64,000 nucleotides of DNA from Dactylosporangium sp040605635 (lineage in GTDB: Bacteria; Actinomycetota; Actinomycetes; Mycobacteriales; Micromonosporaceae), in the NCBI RefSeq assembly GCF_040605635.1, contig NZ_JBEXDG010000045.1, positions 1 to 64,000 on the forward strand. Direction: 5' to 3'. The notes under the pieces were generated by a model that saw only the letters and a list, made by a program, of their open reading frames with translations, did no database searches and was not told the origin of the DNA. Numbering within the stretch: the stretch's first letter is position 1; every line of letters begins with the position of its first letter. Shown here piece by piece: positions 47,995 through 56,923 of the stretch. The position numbers and the translations under genes are program-made.

Positions 47995-49313
47995 CACAGG
48001 ACCCCGTACGCCTTGGTCGCGGCGTCTTCGAGGCGCGCCGCGACCACCGCCGGGTCGGTCTGCGGCGCGGCGAGGTACGACTGCAGGATCCGCCACATGC
48101 TGGCCCCGTTGCCGCCGCCGAAGGTGCGCGGGGTCATGTCGGACAGGTCGTACCGCAGCGTCGGCGCGTGCAGCAGCGTCTCGGCGAGGGCCCGGGTGGT
48201 CGCGTCGGGGTAGACGGCGGTGTCCAGGTCCTGGTTGACGGACAGGAACCCGCCACGGGTGGCCATGATCGCCGCCGCCTCGGGTGTGGCCAGGTACGCG
48301 ATCAGCGCCATCGTCGCCGGCCGGTCGGTGAACGCCACCGCCGCGTCCCCGCCGGCGACGACCGCCTCGCCGGTACCGTCGACGGACGGCCAGGCGAAGT
48401 AGCGGGCTCCCCCGCCGACGCGGTACAGGCCGAGCTTGTCGATCTCGGTGGTGACGAAGTCCGCCTCGTACAGCATCGCCGAGCCGGGCTTGGGGCCGAA
48501 GACGTCGGCGACCGACCGGGTGAACGTGGTCTGCAGCGCCCCGTTCCAGCTGCCCTGCAGGAACCGCGGCGAGGCCCAGTACCGGCCCATCGCCCGCAGT
48601 GTCTCCACCACGGTCGGGTCCGTCCACGGCAGCTGGTGCGCGGCGAGCATGTCGTACCGGTCGGCGCCGGCGAGCTGCAGGTACACGTTCTCGAACCAGT
48701 CGGTCAGCGGCCAGCCGTCGGCGCCGGGCACCGTCATCGCCGCCGTGCCGGAGTCGACGAGGGTCTGCGACACGACCGTCAGCTCGTCCAGCGTCCGCGG
48801 GGGCTGTACCCCCGCTGCCGTGAACGCCTCGGTGCGGTACCAGATGATCGACTTGTTCGCGGCCTTGAAGTAGACGCCGTAGAGCCGGCCGTCGACGCTG
48901 CCGAGCCGCTGCCACTGCGGCGAGAAGTGCGCCCGGACCGCCTGCGCCGCCTGGCCCGTGATCGGCTTCGCGGCACCTGTGGCGGCGTACCGGGCGAGGA
49001 CCCCGGGCTGCGGGATCATCGCGATGTCCGGTGGCTTGCCGCCGCCGATCCGGGAGGAGAGCAGAACGTCGAGGTCGCTGCCGCCGGGGGTGTACCGCAC
49101 GCGCGCGCCGGTCTGTTTGCCGAACTCGCGCAGCACCCGCTCGAAGTTCGCCTGCTCGGACGCGGTCCAGCTGCCCGCGACCTCGACCGTCTGCCCCGCG
49201 AACGGCTTGGCGGTCCCCGTGGCGGTGGTGCAGGCGGCCGTCAGCAGCAGCACGCATCCCGTCGCGGCGCCCGCGGCGGTCCTGGCGATCGTGGCCAGCC
49301 GCAGAGCCGTCAC
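47994..49313 (-). CDS. Sugar ABC transporter substrate-binding lipoprotein
   Basis: 439 residues from the GTG at 49313, which overlaps the preceding stop (GTGA). The signal peptide ends in a lipobox-like LLTAACTTATG, so it is probably membrane-anchored through Cys. The mature part has family-1 binding protein features (VEVAGSWTASEQANFERVLR, GKPPDIAMIPQPGVLARYA, WPLTDWFENVY). It presents sugar to the two permeases encoded next. Substrate is probably an alpha-glucoside, judged from treS in the same operon. Confidence 0.9.
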   Translation of the reverse strand: MTALRLATIARTAAGAATGCVLLLTAACTTATGTAKPFAGQTVEVAGSWTASEQANFERVLREFGKQTGARVRYTPGGSDLDVLLSSRIGGGKPPDIAMIPQPGVLARYAATGAAKPITGQAAQAVRAHFSPQWQRLGSVDGRLYGVYFKAANKSIIWYRTEAFTAAGVQPPRTLDELTVVSQTLVDSGTAAMTVPGADGWPLTDWFENVYLQLAGADRYDMLAAHQLPWTDPTVVETLRAMGRYWASPRFLQGSWNGALQTTFTRSVADVFGPKPGSAMLYEADFVTTEIDKLGLYRVGGGARYFAWPSVDGTGEAVVAGGDAAVAFTDRPATMALIAYLATPEAAAIMATRGGFLSVNQDLDTAVYPDATTRALAETLLHAPTLRYDLSDMTPRTFGGGNGASMWRILQSYLAAPQTDPAVVAARLEDAATKAYGVL

Positions 49314-49837
49314 CACAGCCTGCGGCCGTCGTCGGTGTCGAACACGACCAGGTGCCGGCTGTCGACGGCGAGCATGATCGGCTCGCCGGCGCCGGCCGCT
49401 GACAGCGGGCTGACCCGCGCCACCATCGTCGGCGGGGACAGCTGGTCGGTGTCGGCCAGCTCGAGGTGGACGATCCGGTCCCGGCCGTCGTGGCGGACCA
49501 GCCGCACGATCCCGTGCAGCACCAGCACCGACGGTCCCGCCGCGCGGGGCAGCCCGACCACGGCGTCCTGCAGGTGCTCGGGCGGGAACCCGACGACGAT
49601 CTGCCGGCCGAGGTATCCGCGCAGCTCGGGGTGTCTGCCTACCAGGTCCGGAACGGGCAGCTGCTGGCCGCACACGACGAGGACGGGTGTGCCGAGGCGT
49701 TCGAGCAGCAACGCCGGCACCAGGTTCATCGGCGCCTCGGCACGCGTCAGTGCTCCGGCGATCATCGGTGCTGTTGTGAAGGCGTCGGGCGCGACCGGCG
49801 GGTCCGCGTCCAGGACGAGCACGTCGGCGTCGCTCAT
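49310..49837 (-). CDS. Stand-alone MalK/MsiK-type C-terminal regulatory (TOBE/OB) domain without ATPase
   Basis: 175 residues. APMNLVPALLLERLG, LRGYLGRQIVVGFPPEHLQD, RIVHLELADT and VARVSPLSA then LAVDSRHLVVFDTDDGRRLW follow the C-terminal half of sugar-import ATPases (MNLV..., GIRPEDL..., VARVSPRS..., DTRRLHFFDPETG). Nothing of the ATPase half (Walker A, signature LSGGQ, Walker B) is present, and the protein starts with its own ATG. It is the first gene of the sugar operon. In actinomycetes one shared ATPase (MsiK) serves many sugar importers, so this fragment could recruit or regulate it, or be a relic kept for translational coupling with the binding protein. Confidence 0.8.
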   Translation of the reverse strand: MSDADVLVLDADPPVAPDAFTTAPMIAGALTRAEAPMNLVPALLLERLGTPVLVVCGQQLPVPDLVGRHPELRGYLGRQIVVGFPPEHLQDAVVGLPRAAGPSVLVLHGIVRLVRHDGRDRIVHLELADTDQLSPPTMVARVSPLSAAGAGEPIMLAVDSRHLVVFDTDDGRRLW

Positions 49838-50169
49838 CAGCCTCCTCCAATCACGTGTGCGGCGGGTGAGACGAGTGTTGGCGCTGTCGCCACCCGTACA
49901 CCAGGGGCGGCCGTCACGTGTGACCGTTCTGCAAGACGCCTCACAAGATCACTAATCTCGGTCCCGCGGGTCCGCCGCGCGGTGCCCGGACCGCACCCAT
50001 CCGCCGTGACCTGCGTGGCGACACCTCGAGGCACCCGTACGGCCGACCGGCGGACCCGATCAAGTTGCCAATCGGTGACCTGACGGCCCCAGCGGGCCAC
50101 CGACCCCACGACATACGATCCGGACCCACCCCAACCCGCCACCCTCTCGCCCGCTCGGGGAAGGAGACC
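49838..50169. promoter_or_regulatory. Divergent intergenic region with repeated TCACGTGTG sites
   Basis: 332 bp between the leftward sugar operon and the rightward HemD-like regulator. TCACGTGTG occurs twice, at 49851-49859 (just before the operon start) and 49914-49922; the second lies in the near-palindrome GTCACGTGTGAC (49913-49924). These look like operators for the operon. AAGGAG at 50161-50166 is the ribosome-binding site of the rightward gene. The rest has no good ORF. Confidence 0.5.
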
Positions 50170-51297
50170 GTGGTCAAGCAACGGGCGGCCGCCGCCAGCG
50201 CCGCCGGCACCCCGGCCCTCCTCGCCGGGTTCACCGTCGCCGTGATCAGCCACCGCCGCCGCCACCGCCTCGCCGACCTGCTCGAACAGCACGGCGCCCG
50301 GATCGTGTCGGTCCAGGGCGTCCGCGCGGTCCCGCAGCCCGACCCGGCCGCGGTCGGCCGGGCCACCACCGCGTGCCTCGACGGGCACGTCGACGACGTC
50401 GTCGTCGCCTCCGCCGGCGGCGTGCGGGCCTGGATCGACCTGGCACCCGAACCGGGCCGGCTGCTGGCGGCGCTGCGCCGGGTCCGCCTGCTCGCCGCCG
50501 ACGCCCGCACCGCCGACGCCATGCGGGCCGGCGGACTGCGCGACATCATGTCGACCGCCGGCGGGTCCGCCGACGAGCTCTACCGGTACCTGCTGACCCA
50601 CCGGCCCGCCGGGCGGCGCATCATCGCCCAGGTTGACGCGCCGTACCAGCTCGAGGCCTGCCAGGTGCTACGGGCCGGTGGCGCCGACGTGGCCGAGGTG
50701 CCGACGTACCGGACGGAACCGCCGAACGACGTGCTCGGCGTCCGGCGGGTCGTCGAGCTGATGAGCCGCCGCCACCTCGACGCGGTCGCCTGGCTCGACC
50801 CGGTCGCGACCGGACACGTGCTGCGCTTCGCCACCGACCACGGCCGGCTGCCCGCCGTCGTCGCCCAGCTCGGCACGCACGTCCCGGCGGTCTGCCGCGG
50901 ACCCCTCGCCGACGCCGTGCTCCGCGCGCACGGCGTCACCCCGCTCGTCCCGCCGATGCCGTTCGACGAGGAGACCGCCGCGCTGCTGGCCAGGTCGGTC
51001 CTGGACCGGGCGGTGCACGCCACCGCCGCCGGCCGTCCCCTGGAGGTACGCGGCGACGCGGCGCTGCTCGACGGACAGCTGTACCCGATCCAGCGCGGCC
51101 CGATCGACGTGCTGCGGGCCCTCGCCCTGCAACCGGACAAGGTGCTGTCCAGCGCCGACATCCGCCGGCTGGTGCCCGCCCTGACCGACGTCGACGACCA
51201 CGCGATCGAGATGTCGGTGTCCCGGCTGCGGCGCGCGGTGCCGGGCCTCGACCTCGTGCAGACCGTGATCAAACATGGGTACCGCCTCACGGTCTGA
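50170..51297 (+). CDS. Uroporphyrinogen-III synthase-like domain fused to a winged-helix DNA-binding domain
   Basis: 375 residues from the GTG at 50170, preceded by AAGGAG. Residues about 15-265 have the HemD-type bilobed fold (GFTVAVISHRRRHRLADLLE, RIIAQVDAPYQLEACQVLRA, GADVAEVPTYRTEPP). Residues about 280-375 are an OmpR-type winged helix (PIQRGPIDVLRALALQPDKV, DDHAIEMSVSRLRRAV, VIKHGYRLTV). Such HemD-winged-helix fusions in actinobacteria are transcription factors, often near nitrite reductase genes; they are not haem enzymes. Here no such gene is adjacent. It is divergent from the sugar operon, which it may control. Confidence 0.88.
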   Translation: MVKQRAAAASAAGTPALLAGFTVAVISHRRRHRLADLLEQHGARIVSVQGVRAVPQPDPAAVGRATTACLDGHVDDVVVASAGGVRAWIDLAPEPGRLLAALRRVRLLAADARTADAMRAGGLRDIMSTAGGSADELYRYLLTHRPAGRRIIAQVDAPYQLEACQVLRAGGADVAEVPTYRTEPPNDVLGVRRVVELMSRRHLDAVAWLDPVATGHVLRFATDHGRLPAVVAQLGTHVPAVCRGPLADAVLRAHGVTPLVPPMPFDEETAALLARSVLDRAVHATAAGRPLEVRGDAALLDGQLYPIQRGPIDVLRALALQPDKVLSSADIRRLVPALTDVDDHAIEMSVSRLRRAVPGLDLVQTVIKHGYRLTV

Positions 51298-51448
51298 CCC
51301 AGCGGACCGCGACCGGCGGACCGCGACGAAAAAATTCGGGGGCCGCGTCGAACCCGGGGGTCGTTTCAGCCGGTGTAGTAGCCGGGACTCAGCCCGTCCC
51401 GGCCCGGACCACCGAACCGGGCCCTCGCCGCAGGGGAGCACACCGAAC

Positions 51449-52093
51449 ATGGGGCCGTTCAACGGCGTCGGCTGGCGCGACACCCACGTGCACGAACGGG
51501 TCGACCTGTACCTGACGGGCGCCCTGCCCGCCCCCGCACGCTCACGGTTCGAGGCGCACCTGCTGCGCTGCGCCGGCTGCCGGACGGTGGCGGACCGGCA
51601 CAGCGAGATCGCGGTCCTCGTCGCGGCCCTGCCGGCGGAGGCGGTCGCCGAGCTCGAACGGATCTCGAGCGGACGCACCCAGCCGTCCAGGGGCGTCGTG
51701 GTCCCGGTGGCCGCGCTGATGCTGGGCGTCGTGCTCGGCGCCGGCGGCTGCTACGCGGTCCTGCCGTCCGCGGGCGCGTCCGACGAGGGGGCTGCCACCG
51801 TCCGGGTCGGCAGCCGGACCGGGCCGCGGCGGGGCACCCTGTCGGTCACGGTCGCGGACCGTCCCGGCGGCGGCGCGGACGTCCGGGCCGTGGCGGTCGG
51901 GCTGCAGGCCGGGGACGGTTTCGAGCTGTACGCCGTAGGCCGGGACGGACAGAACTACGTCGCCGCCCGGGGGACCGCCGCCGGTGGCCCGACGAGCATT
52001 GTGGGCGCCGTGCCGGTCGCGCCGGGACATGTCCGCTTCTTCGCCCTCGTCCTGTTCTCCGGCGAGGTCTTCCAGGTCGCGGACGCGGCGTGA
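51449..52093 (+). CDS. Zinc-finger anti-sigma factor, membrane-anchored (copy A)
   Basis: 214 residues from the ATG at 51449 (AGGGGAG upstream). The cytoplasmic zinc-binding anti-sigma domain has H-x3-C-x2-C (AHLLRCAGC), followed by a membrane helix (VVVPVAALMLGVVLGAGGCY) and an extracytoplasmic RskA-like domain (GTLSVTVADRPGGGADVRAV). It is a clear paralogue of the protein at 60706-61434 (VDLYLTGAL, ADVRAVAVGL, RFFAL shared). Anti-sigma proteins of this type hold an ECF sigma factor at the membrane. Its partner is not adjacent; the sigma genes at 57020 and 59582 are candidates. It is coupled by GTGA to the LuxR-type gene. Confidence 0.88.
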   Translation: MGPFNGVGWRDTHVHERVDLYLTGALPAPARSRFEAHLLRCAGCRTVADRHSEIAVLVAALPAEAVAELERISSGRTQPSRGVVVPVAALMLGVVLGAGGCYAVLPSAGASDEGAATVRVGSRTGPRRGTLSVTVADRPGGGADVRAVAVGLQAGDGFELYAVGRDGQNYVAARGTAAGGPTSIVGAVPVAPGHVRFFALVLFSGEVFQVADAA

Positions 52094-54171
52094 CGGGCGC
52101 GCACACGGCCCGAGTGGCCGCGGCCGGCGACACCACCCCTGGCCTGCGGCTGACCCGCGCCCTGGACGCGCTGGACGGGGACCCGGACCACGGGCGCGAC
52201 CTGCTCACCGAACTGTCGGACCGCAACCTGCCGGAGGTGGCCGACGGCCTGTCCGAGCTGCGCGGCCCGCTGGGCACGACCGCCGCGATCCTGAGTCGCC
52301 TGGCCCTGCGTGACCTGCCTGCGCCGACCCGCCGCATCCTGCGCGCCGCGGCGCTGCTGCGGGTGCGATTCGATGCGGCGGAGCTCAGTGACGCCACCGC
52401 GATCCCGCTGCCGCGGGTGGCCATGGCGCTGACCGCGGGGATCGAGCACGGCGTCCTGGGCAGCCACGGCCGGTACCTCGTGTTCCGCAGCGACATGGTC
52501 CGGCGGGGCTGCGCCGGGACCCATACCCGTCGCGCCCGGCGGCGGTTCCACCGGTCGGCGGCGCTGGCACTGCTGGCCGCCGGGGCCGCCCCGGAGCCGG
52601 TCGCCCACCACCTGTCGCACGCGGGGGACCTGCCCGGACCGGCGATCGGCTGGCTCGCGCGGGTGCCGGAGGCGGTGCTGTTCACGCAACCGGCGCTGTT
52701 CGCGGCGTTGCTGCGCCGTGCCAGGGCCGGGGACCGGGCGGAGGGGTGCGTGCTCGCGGCCCGGCGCGCCGCGGTGCACCTGTGGCTCGGTCATCATGCC
52801 GCGGTCGTGTCGATCGCGTCGGGCCATGACTGCGACCGGCTCGTGCGGCTGGCCGTGCGGGCGTGCGTCCATAGTGGACAGTTCACCGCCGCGGCGAGAC
52901 TGTGCACGGGACGGACCCAGCCCGCGCTGATGGCCTGGCACGCCGTGGCGCTGGCCGGGCTCGGGGACTACGGCCGGGCCCGGGAACGGCTCACCGCGAT
53001 CGGCTCCACCGCGGACGATCCCCTCGCCGCCGCCGTGGCGCTCCACGCCCGCATCCTGACCGGGCAGGCAGGCGACGTCATTTCCGGCCGGCCGCACGTG
53101 GACTTCGGGACCGTGCTCGGCAGGCTGCCCGTTGACGTGGAGGGCGGCGAGCTGCGGGTGCTGCTGCACGGCGACCTGATCGACGTACTGGTGCAGACCG
53201 GTCCGCCGGACGCCCTCGACCGGGCCTTCGCCGAGGTGCCGGACCTGGCGCGCACCGCCGACCCGCGGCGCGCGGCCGGCCTGTGGGCCGTGGCCGCCCG
53301 CGCCGCCTACCTCACCGCCCGCGACGACCCCGCCGTCACGACCGACCCCGACCTGGTCCGGCTCCTCGAGGTGCTCGACGGCGCACGGGAGACGAAGACC
53401 GCCTCGGCCGCCCGGCCGTACCAGATCGAGGCGTACGCGGTCAGCGCCGAACGCTCCGGCGACCCCGGCCTCGCGCTGCGGCTGCGCCGGACACTGCTCG
53501 ACCGTGCCTTCGCGGTCCGGCCGGCGCACCTGCACGGCGCCGAACACGTCCTGCGGCTGGCACTGACCACCGGCGACACCGCTCTCGCCGAGTCCACCGT
53601 CCGGCGCTGCGAACACGTGGCACAGTCCGAGCGGCTTCCGGCGCAGCGGGCAACGGTCCTGCTGCTGCGGGCGATGCTGGACGGCGACGCGACCCGGCTG
53701 CTCACCGCCGCGGACGACCTCGGTCGGGTCGCCGCACCCCGGCAGCAGGCGTTCGCCCTCGAAGAGGCCGCGGTCTGCCTGGCCAGGGAGGGGGAGCGCG
53801 GCGCCGCCGGCCGGCTGCTGCGCGACGTCGCCCAGCGGTATTCCGCCCAGCGCCGCGCGACCGATGTGGCCCGCGCGGACGAGCGGCTGCGCGAGCACGG
53901 CGTCCGCCGGCGGGCACCCGCGGACCGTCCGGCGAGCGGATGGGCCGCGCTCAGCCCGGCCGAGCTGCGGGTCGCGCGGCTCGTCGCCCGCGGACTGTCG
54001 ACGCCTGAGGTCGCGGCCGAGCTGTACCTGAGCCCGAACACGGTGCAGACCCACCTGTCGCGGATCCGGGGAAAGCTGGGTCTGCGGTCCCGGCTCGAGA
54101 TCGCCCGTGCCTGCTGGTCCCGCGGCGAACCCCACCCGGACGGCGACGGGCTCAGCCGGCCGGCTCGTTGA
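52090..54171 (+). CDS. LuxR-type regulator lacking the N-terminal ATPase domain (693 aa)
   Basis: GTG start coupled to the anti-sigma gene. The C-terminus is a LuxR/GerE helix-turn-helix (LSPAELRVARLVARGLSTPE, LYLSPNTVQTHLSRIRGKLG). The long middle part is TPR-like helical repeats. The N-terminus begins at what, in large ATP-binding LuxR (LAL) regulators, is the lid after the ATPase (APTRRILRAAALLRVRFDAA); there is no P-loop. It resembles the convergent regulator ending at 54152 and overlaps it tail to tail by 20 bp. It probably controls the lectin/sigma cluster, but targets are unknown. Confidence 0.88.
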   Translation: MTGAHTARVAAAGDTTPGLRLTRALDALDGDPDHGRDLLTELSDRNLPEVADGLSELRGPLGTTAAILSRLALRDLPAPTRRILRAAALLRVRFDAAELSDATAIPLPRVAMALTAGIEHGVLGSHGRYLVFRSDMVRRGCAGTHTRRARRRFHRSAALALLAAGAAPEPVAHHLSHAGDLPGPAIGWLARVPEAVLFTQPALFAALLRRARAGDRAEGCVLAARRAAVHLWLGHHAAVVSIASGHDCDRLVRLAVRACVHSGQFTAAARLCTGRTQPALMAWHAVALAGLGDYGRARERLTAIGSTADDPLAAAVALHARILTGQAGDVISGRPHVDFGTVLGRLPVDVEGGELRVLLHGDLIDVLVQTGPPDALDRAFAEVPDLARTADPRRAAGLWAVAARAAYLTARDDPAVTTDPDLVRLLEVLDGARETKTASAARPYQIEAYAVSAERSGDPGLALRLRRTLLDRAFAVRPAHLHGAEHVLRLALTTGDTALAESTVRRCEHVAQSERLPAQRATVLLLRAMLDGDATRLLTAADDLGRVAAPRQQAFALEEAAVCLAREGERGAAGRLLRDVAQRYSAQRRATDVARADERLREHGVRRRAPADRPASGWAALSPAELRVARLVARGLSTPEVAAELYLSPNTVQTHLSRIRGKLGLRSRLEIARACWSRGEPHPDGDGLSRPAR

Positions 54172-55729
54172 GGGTGACCATCCGCGCCAGTTCCACCCGC
54201 GACCGGCAGCCGAGCTTCGCCAGGACGTTCGAGACGTGGGTCTGCACGGTGTTGCGGGACAGCATCAGCTGCCGGGCGATGTCCAGGTTGGACAGTCCGC
54301 GGGCGACGAGCCGGCTGACCCGCAGCTCGGTCGCTGTCAGCGCAGCCCAGCCGGTGCGGGCGGACCGGTGCGCGCTCCTCGTGCCCCGCCGGATCCCCCA
54401 CGGCCGCAGGCGGGCCTCGGCACGCCGGACGTCCCAGGCGGCGTCCTGCTCCGCGTACAGTTCGGTCGCCTCGGTGAGCCGCTGCCGGGCTGCGGTCCGG
54501 TCGCCGGCCGCTGCCAGCACCGCTGCCGCTTCCTCCAGCGCGAAGGCGCTGTGCAGCCGGCGGCCGTCGGCGAGGTCGGCCTCGGCCAGGGACAGCAGCC
54601 GGTCGGCGTCGCGGGTCAGCATCGCCCGGCACACCGCGGCCGCCCGTGCGTCGCCGACCGTGTCCGCCGCGGCCTTCGCGGTCGTCTGGTCGCCCAGAGT
54701 CATGGCCAGCCGGACGAGGGCGGGCGTCCCCGGCGGGTGTGCGGCGCGGATGCGTAACGCCTGGCCGGGGTCGCCGAGGGACTCCGCCCGCAGCGCCGCG
54801 GCGTCGGCGAGGTGTGAGCCGGTCGGCGGTTCGCCCGGCTGGAGCCCGGCCGCGCGGAGGTGGCGGTCGCCGGCCTCGGGGTCGTCGCGCCGGTACGCGA
54901 TGACCGCGCGCATGCCGTGCAGCTCGGCGAACGCCGGGTGGTCGATGGCGGCCGGGTCGAGCTGGGCGATGTGCCGCAGCGCCTCGTCCCAGCGGCCTCG
55001 TTCGAAGCAGAACGAGGCGGCGTGGGCGCGGATCGCGGACGTGCGGTGGCCATCGACCCGTTCCGCGTCGGCGAGCAGATCAGCGAGGACGGTCTCGACC
55101 CGGTCCGCTCCCAGCACGCCGACCCTGGCCGCCTGTTCGACGGCGGTGCCGGGGTCGGCCGTGCGGGCGACGACGTGCGCGGTGCCGCCGACGACCGCAT
55201 GGTCCTGCCCGAGCCGGAGCGACACCAGTAGGAACCGCCGGGCCAAGGGAGCCCAGCGTGGCTCGTCCACCGGCGCCACCCGCATCGCCCGGGCCAGCAG
55301 GTCCACGTAGACGGTCGGCGCGGCGTACAGCCGGACCTCCGGCAACGCGGCGAGCCATTCGAAAACCCACGTCCGCAGCGGGTCGGCCGCCTCGGCGAGC
55401 AGCCCGGGCACCCGGTCGTCGGCCACGTCGGCGCGGGCCAGCTCGTGTGCGAAGTGCGCAGCCAGCCCGAGCCGGATCGCCGGCGGAACCTGCTCGGCGA
55501 GTGCCGAGCGGACCGATGCCCGCCGGAACGCGACCCGCTCACCGGCGGCGGACAGGACGCCCGCCGCGACACCCGCCGCGACGAGCTCCGCCACCCGCTC
55601 GCCGGAACATCCGAGGACGCTCACCAGGTCGGCGACGTGCATGTCGTCGCCGAGCAGCGCGGCGAACCGGAGCGCGGACCGCTGATCGGCCGTCAGCCCC
55701 CGCAGCAAGCCGTCGGCCACGTCGGACAC
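54152..55729 (-). CDS. LuxR-type regulator lacking the ATPase domain (525 aa)
   Basis: GTG start at 55729. The C-terminal LuxR helix-turn-helix reads LTATELRVSRLVARGLSNLD and LMLSRNTVQTHVSNVLAKLG; ahead of it are TPR-like repeats with FALEEAAAVLAAAGDR and EQDAAWDVRRAEARLRPWGI, shared with its neighbour. As in the neighbour, the N-terminus starts at the LAL lid region (LTADQRSALRFAALLGD) and has no Walker A. The two genes are an inverted pair of diverged paralogues. It is separated by 97 bp from the divergent lectin gene. Confidence 0.88.
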   Translation of the reverse strand: MSDVADGLLRGLTADQRSALRFAALLGDDMHVADLVSVLGCSGERVAELVAAGVAAGVLSAAGERVAFRRASVRSALAEQVPPAIRLGLAAHFAHELARADVADDRVPGLLAEAADPLRTWVFEWLAALPEVRLYAAPTVYVDLLARAMRVAPVDEPRWAPLARRFLLVSLRLGQDHAVVGGTAHVVARTADPGTAVEQAARVGVLGADRVETVLADLLADAERVDGHRTSAIRAHAASFCFERGRWDEALRHIAQLDPAAIDHPAFAELHGMRAVIAYRRDDPEAGDRHLRAAGLQPGEPPTGSHLADAAALRAESLGDPGQALRIRAAHPPGTPALVRLAMTLGDQTTAKAAADTVGDARAAAVCRAMLTRDADRLLSLAEADLADGRRLHSAFALEEAAAVLAAAGDRTAARQRLTEATELYAEQDAAWDVRRAEARLRPWGIRRGTRSAHRSARTGWAALTATELRVSRLVARGLSNLDIARQLMLSRNTVQTHVSNVLAKLGCRSRVELARMVTLNEPAG

Positions 55730-55826
55730 GCTGCCACCCTAACCGGTCCGCACCGGTTCTGAAGTCGGGTGAACTCCGGCGCTGTCACCGACGTTGTGTC
55801 GGTGATCCATCGAGGAAGGACGACCC

Positions 55827-56816
55827 GTGGACGAACAGGCAGACGAATGGGAGCATGCCCGGTACTGGCAGCAGCACGCCGACCTGCTGTCCGCCGCAGG
55901 TGCCGACGACACCGTGAGCGACACCATGGGCGACCCGCCCGACACCGGTGACGAGCCGCGGCCGGCGGCCCCGCCACCGCCCGCGTCGCCGGGCAGGTCA
56001 CGCCTGCGGCTCCTCGTCAGGGCGGCGATCGTGCTGGTAGCGGCCTCGGCGGTGGTCGCCGTCATCGCCGGCCCGTCATCGAGGTCGGGCCGGACCCCCT
56101 CCGCCGGCGGCCCCGCCACCGCCGGTGCCCCGCTCGACGTGGTGACCGGCACACCACCGCTGGACACCCCCACCACTACCGAACCATCCGCCACGACGCA
56201 GACACCGGCCGCCACGCAACAGACGACCTTGCCGGGTCCCGCCGCGACCGGGGCGCAGCCGACCACCGCCGGTCCGAAACCCGCCACCACCCCGGCGAGG
56301 CCCCGCGCCACAGCGTCGGCCGCGGCCCCCACCACCGCCCCGGTCGTCGCCGCACCGCAGGTCGCCGCCCCCGCGGCAGGCATCGTGGTCCGCGTGGTCA
56401 GCAGGTCCAGCGGCGACTCCGTCGGCGTGTCGCGAGGCTCCACCGCGGACGGCGCGCCGATCGTCTCGTCCAGCGACACCGCCTCGACCGCGCAGCGCTG
56501 GCGGCTCACCGCTACCGGCGGCGGCTGCTTCGGCCTCATCAACGTGCGCTCCGGCCTGGCCCTCGACAACCCGGACGGGTCCCATGTGGACGGTCAGCAG
56601 ATGCACCAGTGGACGGCGTTCGCGGGCAACACCAACCAGGCCTGGTGCTTCCAGCCGGTGGGTGGCGGGTGGTATTCGATCCGCAGCATGTCCGCCGGCG
56701 CCCTGCTGGACCTGCGCGACGGCGGCCAGAGCGACGGCACCGCGATCCAGCAGTGGGGCGCGGACCCGGCCGCGCCGAACGCCAACCAGATGTGGCAGCT
56801 GGTGCGGGTGAACTGA
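55827..56816 (+). CDS. Membrane-anchored ricin-type beta-trefoil lectin (copy A)
   Basis: 329 residues. GTG start with GGAAGGA upstream. A short cytoplasmic N-terminus, one membrane helix (LLVRAAIVLVAASAVVAVIA, about 63-82), a long Thr/Pro/Ala linker (about 85-190) and a C-terminal beta-trefoil (about 195-329) with the repeated QxW motif (TAQRWRL, NQAWCF, NQMWQLV). Ricin-type domains bind sugars; the linker would let it reach into the cell wall. A similar protein lies at 59731-60567. In both places a lectin gene precedes a sigma gene, suggesting the lectin senses or marks cell-wall glycans for the sigma system. Confidence 0.9.
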   Translation: MDEQADEWEHARYWQQHADLLSAAGADDTVSDTMGDPPDTGDEPRPAAPPPPASPGRSRLRLLVRAAIVLVAASAVVAVIAGPSSRSGRTPSAGGPATAGAPLDVVTGTPPLDTPTTTEPSATTQTPAATQQTTLPGPAATGAQPTTAGPKPATTPARPRATASAAAPTTAPVVAAPQVAAPAAGIVVRVVSRSSGDSVGVSRGSTADGAPIVSSSDTASTAQRWRLTATGGGCFGLINVRSGLALDNPDGSHVDGQQMHQWTAFAGNTNQAWCFQPVGGGWYSIRSMSAGALLDLRDGGQSDGTAIQQWGADPAAPNANQMWQLVRVN

Positions 56817-56820
56817 GGCG

Positions 56821-56853
56821 GGGTGGGCACCGGGTCCGCCCGGTTGTCCACCC
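56821..56853 (+). terminator. Hairpin after lectin A, possible terminator
   Basis: GGGTGG pairs with CCACCC, and after a small internal loop CCGGG pairs with CCCGG around a 4-base loop. It starts 4 bp after the lectin stop. No T tract follows, as is common in high-GC actinomycetes. Confidence 0.5.
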
Positions 56854-56923
56854 GCGCCGTCCCGTCCGCCCTGCTGGCGGCGCACTGCCGGACTTGTCAG
56901 TACACCGGCGGCGGACGCCCGAA

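Noticed and set aside
46702..49257. Long hybrid frames over the permease and binding-protein genes (also 43890-46562, 45788-46978 and 47994-49850)
   Set aside because: Their N-terminal parts are shadows of the upstream genes. True starts are given by 4-base overlaps with upstream stops, or, for treS, by the point where family sequence begins.
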